Assembly: GCF_001580615.1 (NCBI RefSeq)
Contig: NZ_LHZC01000057.1
Coordinates: 62,001-126,000, forward strand
Direction: 5' to 3'
Origin: Acetobacter malorum
GTDB taxonomy: Bacteria > Pseudomonadota > Alphaproteobacteria > Acetobacterales > Acetobacteraceae
Length of the DNA: 64,000 nucleotides
Shown: piece after piece, positions 42,535-50,372 of the stretch
Layout: each line of letters opens with the position of its first letter
Position numbering within the stretch: the first letter of the stretch is position 1
Program-made: the position numbers and the translations under genes
The notes under the pieces: model-generated
Told to the model about the DNA's origin: nothing
What the model saw: only the letters and a program-made list of their open reading frames with translations
Database searches by the model: none

Positions 42535-45201
42535 TCAGTGTGAAGACGAGGACGATGAGGACGCTTCTGATTTATTCTCCGCCTCATTCTTAGGCGGCTC
42601 GTTAGACGGCGGCGGTGGCATTTTGCTATCCAGCTTCAGCAGTGCTTTTGCCGCCAGCCCGGGCCCCTCTACGCCCTTCTCGGTCGGAGGAGCCCCCGGC
42701 ACCAGCTTGATGGCCCGTTCGCCCTCTTCACGCTTGCGCCGCAGCCGTTCAATATTTTCCAGCACCAGCGGATATTCTTCCACCAGCCGCTTAAAGCGAG
42801 ACGCGCTGATAACCATGAAGTGCCCAAACTGCACAGCACGGATATTGGCCGGGCACCGCTCGTTATTAATGGTGGAAAGCGCGCCAATCAGGTCACCCGC
42901 GCCGTAGAGCACATCCCGCTCCGCCACATGCGATTCCGCCAGCCCCGCGCTGATGAAGTAGATATTGCGGATCTTACGTCCACGGCGGCAGATCAGCTCC
43001 TGCGGGGCCACAAAACGCAGAGACGTGGTTGTTGCCAGATCATGCAGTTCCGCATTGGGCAGCCCCCGGAACACAGCCGCATGTTTCAGGCGGCTTTCAA
43101 TCCCGCTGCGCAGGTCAAAGCTCAGCGGCTTGTCCAGCCGGTGGCGGCGGCGCTCCAGCTCTTTCAGCAACTCACGGTTCAGTTCGTCACTAATCAGAGA
43201 TTCCGCCAGCAGGGAGTCATACTCCTCCCCTTCCAGCCGCAGGACAATCTGCCGGAAAATTCGGTTTTCCAGCGCCTCCGAATAGCCATGATAATGCAGC
43301 CGCAGGGTTTCCAGTGCCTCATCCAGCAGCTTCCGCTGCCGTTGCAGCACCTCCGCCACAACCTCACCAATACGGCTGCCCAGCGTCGGCTCCAGCCGCT
43401 CGCTCATAAAGCGCGTGAGTGAGATGGAGACGAAATGCGCCACCATCAGCATTTCAAAACGCTCCGCCATGCACAGCATCAGGGGCCGGTCGATGCGCAG
43501 GTTTTTATGAATCCACTGCGCGGCCTTAAAGCGCAGAGACGGGCTCAGCCGCTTACGCAGGGCGCGCACATACCCCAAGCGCCCTTCCAGCCGAGCGCCG
43601 TCAATCGCGGCTTCGGATGACCGGAGCAAGGTTTCCATCACCCGACGAGACAGGCCCTGAATCCGGAACAGGTCCAGCAGAACCGACCGCTCCTGACTGG
43701 CAATGGTAATCAGCGCCAGGTTCACGCGCTGTGTATCCCCCAGCGCGGTATCGAACGAGTTGGCGGCCTGTTCCTCATGCGCCCTGCGGTCCACCTGCTC
43801 AATAACGGTGCCGGTCGCATCCGTGGAAAAGCCCAGCCCATCGGCCAGCTTTTCTGCCCGGTCCTTCACATTTTCCAGACCAATGCTCAGCACCTGATGC
43901 CGCATGGCTTCATCAATGGGTGAAAGCTTATCGAGCTTGAGGAACAGCACCAGAGAGCGCAGCGTGGTGCCATTCAGCAGCAGCGTAATCAGCACGAAGC
44001 CGGTTGCGAGAATACCGATAAAGTGGGCCACAGGCGTAGAGACGCGCTCGTTCTCCGTCACCGCCAGCGCCAGTGCCAGCGTAATGGCCCCGCGCAAACC
44101 GCCCCAGACCATGGTGACCTTGAACGGTGTCGGCACAGGGGGCGCCAGCTTGGTCATGGCGAGAAAAGGCAGCAGACCAAACACCACTGCCCCACGGGCC
44201 GCCAGCCCTGCAACACTGGCAATCAGAATCAGCACGCAGTCCCAGCGCGTCATGCCCACCAGCAGATGCGGCACCAGCATGGAGGCCAGCACGAACACCA
44301 GAGACCCGGCCCAGAATACAAGCTGCTGCCAGAGCTGGTTGAGGAAGAGCCATGTCTGCGGTCGGACCGTGGATGGCCCGTAGACCGATAGCGTCAGCCC
44401 TGCAGCTGCCGTGGCAACCACGCCGGACACGCCCAGAAATTCGTCAGAAACAATATAGGCCACATAAGGGAGTGCCACGGTCAGCGTAATTTCCGCCGCT
44501 GCCGAGCCACCGAGGGCCGTAATCATCATCAGGGTCAGTTGCCCGAAGACCACACCCACAATCAGCGCGCCGACAAAGGAGATCACAAACGAGATCACCG
44601 CCTCGCCGGGATGAATGGCGTGGTGCAGCGTGACGGACGGCAGCAGGATGGAGAAGATGGAAATGGCCGCCGCGTCATTCAGCAGCGCCTCACCTTCCAC
44701 CAGACGCGTCAGGCGCGTTGCGGCCCCGATATCGCGGAAAATCCCGGCCACAGCGGACGGGTCGGTGGTCGCCACAATGGAGCCCAGCAGCAGGCAGACA
44801 ACCAGCGGCATTTCTGCAAACGGATAAAGCGCCAGCCCGATCGCACCCGTGGAGACCACAACAGCCACCACAGCCAGCAACAGAACGGTCGCGGCCTCAT
44901 GCGCCAGACGCCGCACATCAATAGCCAGCGCGCCCTGAAAGACCAGCACAGGCAGGAAGATCAGCAGGAACGCTTCACTGTTGATGGGGAAGTCGAGCAG
45001 CGTTTCCGCAATGCCGTTCAGCGCAGACGTATGCGTGGTGCGCAGAGCGAGGTCCGCCAGACTGCCGATAATAATGCCGACAATAGCCAGCAACACGGTT
45101 TCAGACAGTTCCAGCCTGCGGGCAATAGGCTGCACCGTGCTGACAATGACAAGAAGAAGCGCAATGGCAAGCAGTACCGCAGCCAAACCCGTTACCGCCA
45201 T
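42535..45201 (-). CDS. CPA1-family Na+/H+ antiporter with C-terminal cyclic-nucleotide-binding-like domain
   Basis: The 888-residue protein starts with about 12 membrane helices (residues 1-430) carrying CPA1 motifs: IVATTDPSAVAGIF and EGEALLNDAAAISIFSILLP, where the Asp and Asn lie in the ion path. A long cytoplasmic helical region (about 430-690) leads to a cNMP-binding fold (about 700-830: FRGLPNAELHDLATTTSLRFVAPQELICRRGRKI, then YFISAGLAE). The phosphate-binding cassette GALSTINNERCPANIRA lacks the usual Glu and Arg. It ends in a Ser run. It exports protons or exchanges Na+/K+ for H+ and may aid pH control. It is convergent with the aldehyde dehydrogenase gene. Confidence 0.88.
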   Translation of the reverse strand: MAVTGLAAVLLAIALLLVIVSTVQPIARRLELSETVLLAIVGIIIGSLADLALRTTHTSALNGIAETLLDFPINSEAFLLIFLPVLVFQGALAIDVRRLAHEAATVLLLAVVAVVVSTGAIGLALYPFAEMPLVVCLLLGSIVATTDPSAVAGIFRDIGAATRLTRLVEGEALLNDAAAISIFSILLPSVTLHHAIHPGEAVISFVISFVGALIVGVVFGQLTLMMITALGGSAAAEITLTVALPYVAYIVSDEFLGVSGVVATAAAGLTLSVYGPSTVRPQTWLFLNQLWQQLVFWAGSLVFVLASMLVPHLLVGMTRWDCVLILIASVAGLAARGAVVFGLLPFLAMTKLAPPVPTPFKVTMVWGGLRGAITLALALAVTENERVSTPVAHFIGILATGFVLITLLLNGTTLRSLVLFLKLDKLSPIDEAMRHQVLSIGLENVKDRAEKLADGLGFSTDATGTVIEQVDRRAHEEQAANSFDTALGDTQRVNLALITIASQERSVLLDLFRIQGLSRRVMETLLRSSEAAIDGARLEGRLGYVRALRKRLSPSLRFKAAQWIHKNLRIDRPLMLCMAERFEMLMVAHFVSISLTRFMSERLEPTLGSRIGEVVAEVLQRQRKLLDEALETLRLHYHGYSEALENRIFRQIVLRLEGEEYDSLLAESLISDELNRELLKELERRRHRLDKPLSFDLRSGIESRLKHAAVFRGLPNAELHDLATTTSLRFVAPQELICRRGRKIRNIYFISAGLAESHVAERDVLYGAGDLIGALSTINNERCPANIRAVQFGHFMVISASRFKRLVEEYPLVLENIERLRRKREEGERAIKLVPGAPPTEKGVEGPGLAAKALLKLDSKMPPPPSNEPPKNEAENKSEASSSSSSSH

Positions 45202-45501
45202 ACCCTCTTTGCTCCTCCAGCCAGATTATTCTGCAATCAGATCTTCCTGTTACACGGTGATAAGGCACCAGAAAGGCAGACGTTCCAGAATGTGAGTGTC
45301 TTTTAACACACTCTTTTGGCGAAAACCTACCGCCCCCGGCGCGTTTCCTGCCTTGCAGAATGGCTCTGCCGTGGGGTGAGCCTCGCTGCAATGTGACTTT
45401 ATTCTGACATGCGGCAGCTATGCCACACCCCATATTGGGAAAAGGACGCCAGACCTCCGCACCACGGCATGAGGCCGGCATGAACAATCGGGATGCGTAT
45501 C
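45202..45501. other. 300-base divergent promoter region before fumC
   Basis: No gene or strong structure is seen. TTAACACACTC (45303-45313) and TTTATTCTGACATG (45398-45411) are A/T-rich stretches that could hold promoters for the antiporter and fumC. Confidence 0.4.
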
Positions 45502-46950
45502 ATGACCTCATCACCCAAAATCACAGACTGCCCGGTGGGCCTGACCGCAACGGGGTTCCGCATGGAGCGGGATTCAATGGGCGAAATCAAAGTGCCCGCA
45601 GACAAATACTGGGGGGCACAGACGCAGCGCAGCCTCGTGCATTTCTCCATTGGGGAGGACCACATGCCCCTGCCGCTGTGCCATGCCTATGCGGTGGTCA
45701 AAAAAGCCGCGGCTCTGGTCAACGCAGCAGACGGACGGATGCCACAATGGAAGGCTGATCTGATTGCCCGCGTGGCGGATGAAATTTGTGACGGCAAACT
45801 GGACGCGCATTTCCCGCTCTATGTCTGGCAGACAGGCTCCGGCACCCAGACCAACATGAATCTGAATGAAGTCATCGCCAATCGCGCCATCCAGCTTGCA
45901 GGGGGTGAAGTCGGCTCCAAAACACCGGTCCATCCGAATGATGATGTTAATATGGGGCAGTCGAGCAATGACTCCTTCCCCACCGCCATGCACGTCGTCA
46001 CGCTGCTGGAAATAGAAGACCGGCTGATCCCCGCGGTGGAAGCCCTGAGCGACAGTATCCAGAGCAAAGCCGAGCAGTGGATGAATGTTGTCAAAATTGG
46101 CCGCACCCATCTGCAGGACGCCGTGCCGCTTACTGTCGGGCAGGAATGGTCCGGCTGGGCCTGCATGCTGGAAGATGCTCTGGCCAACCTCCGCACTGCG
46201 CGCGAGGGTCTGTTCCAGCTTGCCGCCGGGGGCACCGCAGTCGGCACAGGGCTGAATGCGCCTGCCGGCTTCAGCAAGGCCATTGCCAGCAAAATTGCCG
46301 AGCTGACAGGCCGTCCGTTTGTCACCGCACCCAATAAATTCGCGGCTCTGGGCGGGCTGGACGCCATGGTCCGGGCCTCTGCCGGCTTACGCGGGCTGGC
46401 GGTCCCCCTCCTGAAAATTGCTAATGACATGCGCCTGCTGGCCTCCGGCCCCCGCTGCGGGCTTGGAGAACTGCATCTGCCGGAAAACGAACCCGGCTCT
46501 TCCATCATGCCCGGCAAGGTCAACCCGACCCAGTGTGAGGCCATGGTGATGATCGCCTCTCAGGTTCTGGGCAATGATGCCACCGTGGGCTTTGCCGCCA
46601 GCCAGGGCCAGCTGGACCTGAACGTGATGCGCCCGGTCATTCTGGCCAACTGCCTGCACAGCATCCGCATTCTGGCGGATGGCTGCCGGAATTTCAGAGT
46701 GTTCTCTGTAGAAGGAACGGAACTGAATGAGCCGCGTCTTGCTCAGTATGTGAATGGCTCCGTCATGCTCGTCACCGCCCTCAGCCCTGCCATCGGGTAT
46801 GACAAGGCGGCGGACATTGCGCATCGGGCCATGGAGCAGAACCTCAGCCTGCGGGAGGCTGCCGTGCAGTCAGGCTATCTGGACGGTGAGGCCTTTGACA
46901 AGCTGGTTAACCCGCTGGATATGGTGGGCAACGGCGTAGCCGGGGCCTGA
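45502..46950 (+). CDS. fumC: Fumarate hydratase, class II
   Basis: The protein is about 482 residues from the ATG at 45502, with CGGGA upstream; the ATG at 45493 adds three residues. Motifs include TGSGTQTNMNLNEVIANRA, HPNDDVNMGQSSNDSFPTA, KIGRTHLQDAVPLT and the fumarase signature GSSIMPGKVNP. It hydrates fumarate to malate without an iron-sulfur cluster, so it tolerates oxygen. It is the fourth TCA-cycle gene in the window. Two tiny envelope genes and a peptide-binding protein follow on the same strand with short gaps. Confidence 0.96.
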   Translation: MTSSPKITDCPVGLTATGFRMERDSMGEIKVPADKYWGAQTQRSLVHFSIGEDHMPLPLCHAYAVVKKAAALVNAADGRMPQWKADLIARVADEICDGKLDAHFPLYVWQTGSGTQTNMNLNEVIANRAIQLAGGEVGSKTPVHPNDDVNMGQSSNDSFPTAMHVVTLLEIEDRLIPAVEALSDSIQSKAEQWMNVVKIGRTHLQDAVPLTVGQEWSGWACMLEDALANLRTAREGLFQLAAGGTAVGTGLNAPAGFSKAIASKIAELTGRPFVTAPNKFAALGGLDAMVRASAGLRGLAVPLLKIANDMRLLASGPRCGLGELHLPENEPGSSIMPGKVNPTQCEAMVMIASQVLGNDATVGFAASQGQLDLNVMRPVILANCLHSIRILADGCRNFRVFSVEGTELNEPRLAQYVNGSVMLVTALSPAIGYDKAADIAHRAMEQNLSLREAAVQSGYLDGEAFDKLVNPLDMVGNGVAGA

Positions 46951-46995
46951 CAGACATCCCTTTCGTCCCACCCCAAATCCCGGTATGGTTTCCCG

Positions 46996-47175
46996 ATGAA
47001 ACGTTTTCCTCTTTCTGCACGGTTGATGATGCCGGGTGTGTTTCTGTTCAGTCTGCTCGGGCTCGCTGCCTGCGCAGATGATCATGACCACCACTATTAC
47101 CACCCCAGAACACACCACGGGGAACGCGGGCCGAGCTGGTACCGCCCCCCCACCAACCCCACGACACAACGCTAA
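46996..47175 (+). CDS. Very small His-rich lipoprotein
   Basis: This 59-residue protein is encoded 45 bases after fumC, starting at the ATG at 46996. A basic start, the hydrophobic run PGVFLFSLLGLAA and a cysteine in LAAC form a clear lipoprotein signal, with Cys near residue 26. The mature part is only about 34 residues: Asp/His/Tyr-rich (DDHDHHYYHPRTHH), then Pro-rich. The histidine cluster could bind a metal such as Zn or Cu, but this is inference. No family is recognised. The gene is followed 14 bases later by another small gene. Confidence 0.6.
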   Translation: MKRFPLSARLMMPGVFLFSLLGLAACADDHDHHYYHPRTHHGERGPSWYRPPTNPTTQR

Positions 47176-47189
47176 GGAACCGCAGGATT

Positions 47190-47351
47190 ATGGAAGGCAA
47201 ACTCGTGCGGCTTGGCATTGTGATCGTCACGCTGATTCTGGGCATTTTTCTGGTAAGTTCCCTCTACAAGAACTTCTCTCACCTTATAGACCAGCCACCG
47301 GGGCAGACTGATCAGCCCGCGGTGAATGACGCTCCGGCCGAAAAACCTTAA
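47190..47351 (+). CDS. Very small single-helix membrane protein
   Basis: This 53-residue protein starts at the ATG at 47190, preceded by CGCAGGA. One strong membrane helix (LGIVIVTLILGIFLVSSLY, residues about 8-26) is followed by a polar, Pro/Gln-rich tail of about 27 residues (QPPGQTDQPAVNDAPAEKP). Positive residues before the helix suggest an inward N-terminus and an outward tail. Its position, 14 bases after the small lipoprotein and 12 before the peptide-binding protein, suggests a shared transcript. The function is unknown. Confidence 0.65.
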   Translation: MEGKLVRLGIVIVTLILGIFLVSSLYKNFSHLIDQPPGQTDQPAVNDAPAEKP

Positions 47352-47363
47352 AGAGGGGCAGGA

Positions 47364-49097
47364 ATGCGCGCCTTCCGCACGCTAAGGCACCGGGGCGTGC
47401 ACCGTTACTGTTTCGCTGTTCTGCTGGCTGGCCTGACAACAGCCGCCAGCATGGCAACGGCCACGGCACAAACAGCCGTTGACCAAACGCCTGAAACACT
47501 GGCCGCGCATCGGGGCGGCACGCTCAGGCTGGTCGCTGCAGCGTCCGGCGGCACACTGGACCCACAGATCAATTACACCAGCAAATACATCAACCTGTAT
47601 GCGGTGGTGTATGACGGGCTGACGACCTTCCGCAAAGTTACCGGCCCCGGTGGGAATGATGTCGTAGCCGATCTGGCCGAAACACTTCCTGCCCCGCAGG
47701 ATGGCGGTCTGACCTATGTGTTCACCCTCCGCCCCAATATCCGCTTTTCCAACGGCCAGCTTCTGACCACAGCAGATGTTGCCGCCTCCTTCCGGCGCAT
47801 TTTCCGGGTTGGCTCTCCGACAGCTGGCTCCTTTTATTCCGCTATTGCGGGTGCCGATGCCTGCCTGCGCAGCCCATCCACCTGCACGCTAAAGGAAGGC
47901 ATTACGGAAGACCCGGCACACCGCACCGTTACCTTCCACCTTGCCCGGCCTGATACGGAATTTTTGCAGAAACTAGGCTTTACACACGCCGTCATTCTGC
48001 CCGCCGGAACCCCGGACCACGATCTTGGCAACGTGGCCGCCCCAAGCACCGGCCCGTATCGGATCACGACGTATGACCCGAACAAATTCCTGCATCTGGA
48101 CCGCAACCCGTATTTCCGGGTGTGGGACGCTCAGGCCCAGCCCGAGGGCTACCCGGACCGCATAGAATACAGCTTCGGCATCCCGGATGAAGCCGCCGTG
48201 ACCGCTGTTGAAAATGGCCAGTATGACTGGCTGGCGGACACGGTCCCCATGGACAGGCTGGGCGAACTGGGGAGCCGCTTTACAGCGCAAACCCATGTGG
48301 CACCCCATCCGGCCATGTATTTCATCCCGATGAACGTCAATCTGCCGCCCTTTAACCAGCTTAAAGCACGGCAGGCCGTTAACTACGCGCTCAACCGCAA
48401 GGCGATGGTCATTCTGTATGGCGGCCCCGGTATTGCCCGGCCTCTGTGCGGCATGTTGCCCTCGTCCTTCCCCGTCGCGTCTGACCAGTGCTTCTACACC
48501 CGCGGCGCGTCTCCTTCCGCCCCTGCGGCGCAATGGTCCGCACCGGATCTGGAAAAGGCCCGCGCTCTGGTGCGGGAAAGCGGGACTGCCGGGCAGCACG
48601 TCACGCTGGTAACGGCCAATACGAGCATCGATTACGCCATGGGCACATGGCTGCGCGACATGCTGCAAAGCATTGGCTATCAGGCCACGCTCCGTCCGCT
48701 CAGCAGTTCCATGGCGTTCAACTACATGCAGAACTCCGGCAATCATGTGCAGATTGCCCTCAAGGACTGGTCAGCGGACTATCCGTCCCCCTCCAACTTT
48801 CTGGATGACCTGCTGGGCTGTGAGAACTTCCATCCCAATTCGGACAGTTCCATCAACATTCCCGGCTTTTGTGACAAGCGCATTCAGGCGCTGATGGACC
48901 GCGCCAAAACGGACGTCTCCCTTACCCAGCACCAGAGGGATGAACTCTGGCGAGAGGTGGATCATCTGGTGATGGAACAGGCCCCCATCGCCCCGGCGAT
49001 TGAGAAAGATGATGTCATCATCACCTCACCGCGCCTGAAGAATTTCTTTTACACTCAGGTCAATAAGCTCTTTTTCTCACAGGTGTGGCTGCAGTAG
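47364..49097 (+). CDS. Extracytoplasmic oligopeptide/dipeptide-type ABC substrate-binding protein
   Basis: The 577-residue protein has an N-terminal signal (AVLLAGLTTAASMATATAQT) and then the SBP family 5 fold: GGTLRLVAAASGGTLDPQ, LRPNIRFSNGQLLTTADVAASFRRI and later VNYALNRKAMVILYGG, the usual conserved stretches. It captures peptides or related compounds in the periplasm for an ABC importer. No permease or ATPase gene is adjacent: fumC and the two small genes lie upstream and pstS converges downstream. It is therefore an orphan binding protein, with partners probably elsewhere. GAGGGGCAGG precedes the start. Confidence 0.88.
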   Translation: MRAFRTLRHRGVHRYCFAVLLAGLTTAASMATATAQTAVDQTPETLAAHRGGTLRLVAAASGGTLDPQINYTSKYINLYAVVYDGLTTFRKVTGPGGNDVVADLAETLPAPQDGGLTYVFTLRPNIRFSNGQLLTTADVAASFRRIFRVGSPTAGSFYSAIAGADACLRSPSTCTLKEGITEDPAHRTVTFHLARPDTEFLQKLGFTHAVILPAGTPDHDLGNVAAPSTGPYRITTYDPNKFLHLDRNPYFRVWDAQAQPEGYPDRIEYSFGIPDEAAVTAVENGQYDWLADTVPMDRLGELGSRFTAQTHVAPHPAMYFIPMNVNLPPFNQLKARQAVNYALNRKAMVILYGGPGIARPLCGMLPSSFPVASDQCFYTRGASPSAPAAQWSAPDLEKARALVRESGTAGQHVTLVTANTSIDYAMGTWLRDMLQSIGYQATLRPLSSSMAFNYMQNSGNHVQIALKDWSADYPSPSNFLDDLLGCENFHPNSDSSINIPGFCDKRIQALMDRAKTDVSLTQHQRDELWREVDHLVMEQAPIAPAIEKDDVIITSPRLKNFFYTQVNKLFFSQVWLQ

Positions 49098-49149
49098 TCA
49101 CTGCGCCTTCACCCGCGTCAATTCTCTTCCCATCGAGAGCCGCCGTCCG

Positions 49150-49195
49150 TCCCGACCCGCTTTATCCACAGAATCTGTGGATGAAAGTCGGGACA
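49150..49195. terminator. Long stem-loop between convergent genes, carrying DnaA-box-like arms
   Basis: GTCCCGAC pairs with GTCGGGAC, and inside this ATCCACAG pairs with CTGTGGAT across a three-base loop, with unequal internal loops between. It lies between the stops of the peptide-binding protein and pstS. The inner arms contain TTATCCACA (49163-49171) and its near-mirror. There is no T run, so a terminator role is possible but not certain. Confidence 0.45.
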
Positions 49196-49277
49196 ACAAT
49201 GGGATGAGTACGGGATGACTGCGCATATCCCCCCACATCAGACTGGCGAGAGGATTTTTCTGCCCCCAGCGAGGGCG

Positions 49278-50330
49278 CTATTCCTTAGGCGTTCCCGGCT
49301 GCGCAAGCTGATCCAGCCGCCCGAGCGCCATGGTTCGCACGCGCGCCGGAATAGGCACGTAATCCAGCTTGCGGCTGGCATCCTCACCATTTGTCAGCCC
49401 CCAGCGGAAGAACGTCCGGACTGCCTGCCCGTGTTCCGTACCCGCCAGATGCTGCGGCACCAGAACATAGGTTGTGGTCACAATCGGCCATGCCCCCTCG
49501 CCCTGAGTGTCGGACAACGCTGCTGTCAGAGTTTTATCGTCCCACTGAGCAGAGTCTGCTGCTTTAGCAAAACTCTCTGCCGAGGCCGTTACAAAACCCC
49601 CCGCCTTGTTCTGCAACTGCACCATCGGCAGGTGGTTGCGCTCGGCATACGCATATTCCACGTAGCCAATGCTACCTTCCGTGTTGGCCACGTAGGACGC
49701 AATGCCGTCATTCCCACGAGCACCAGACCCGGCTGGCCAGTCAACCGATGTCCCACGCCCGACGGCCGTGCTCCACTCAGAAGAAACCCGGCCAAGATAG
49801 TCGGTAAACACAAAGGTTGTGCCGGACCCATCGGCCCGATGTAGTGCCGCGACAGGCAGATCAGGCAGTTTGAGGCTGGGGTTAAGCTCCACAATGCGCG
49901 GATCATTCCAAGAGCTGATGCTGCCATCATACAGACCAGCCAGCACCGGGCCTGTCAGGCGTAACGCCCCATCGGGCACACCCGGCACATTTACAATCAC
50001 CACAATGCCGCCAATGCCTGTGGGAAACTGCATCAGATGCCCGGTTTCCAGCTTTTCCGGTGCCATCGGCGCATCAGAGGCCCCGAAATCCACCGTGCCA
50101 GCCAGCACCATGTTCTGCCCGGCCCCGGAGCCGATGGTCTGGTAATTGACCCTCACCCCGGTGCTTGCGGACGAAGCCGCAGACCATGCCTGATAAAGCG
50201 GGGCCGCAAAGCTCGACCCAGCCCCGGTAATCTCTTCCGCCCGCAGGTTTTGAGCACCGCACAAAAGCACCGTGGCAGAAAGCAGTGCCAGCTTTACCCC
50301 ATTTCTCAGGAGTGTCGTCCGGTGTGTCAT
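49278..50330 (-). CDS. pstS: Phosphate ABC transporter substrate-binding protein PstS
   Basis: The 350-residue protein has a signal (VKLALLSATVLLCGAQNLRA) followed by EITGAGSSFAAPLYQAW, the phosphate-contacting opening. Later come INYQT-type GSGAGQ, VDFGASDAPM, and HRADGSGTTFVFTDYL, where Arg, Asp, Gly and Ser bind phosphate. The C-terminal half has the expected WPIVTTTYVLV segment. It delivers phosphate to PstCAB, but no pstC, pstA, pstB or phoU is in this neighbourhood. It lies 42 bases downstream-facing of pheT, and no Pho box was identified before it. Confidence 0.92.
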   Translation of the reverse strand: MTHRTTLLRNGVKLALLSATVLLCGAQNLRAEEITGAGSSFAAPLYQAWSAASSASTGVRVNYQTIGSGAGQNMVLAGTVDFGASDAPMAPEKLETGHLMQFPTGIGGIVVIVNVPGVPDGALRLTGPVLAGLYDGSISSWNDPRIVELNPSLKLPDLPVAALHRADGSGTTFVFTDYLGRVSSEWSTAVGRGTSVDWPAGSGARGNDGIASYVANTEGSIGYVEYAYAERNHLPMVQLQNKAGGFVTASAESFAKAADSAQWDDKTLTAALSDTQGEGAWPIVTTTYVLVPQHLAGTEHGQAVRTFFRWGLTNGEDASRKLDYVPIPARVRTMALGRLDQLAQPGTPKE

Positions 50331-50372
50331 CCCTGCTGCTCTCCGCTTCCGGTTTCTGTCACGTTGCCCTGC

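Noticed and set aside
49215-49844. A 209-codon plus-strand frame opposite pstS
   Set aside because: It is antisense to a clear phosphate-binding protein and has an Arg/Pro/Cys-rich shadow composition.
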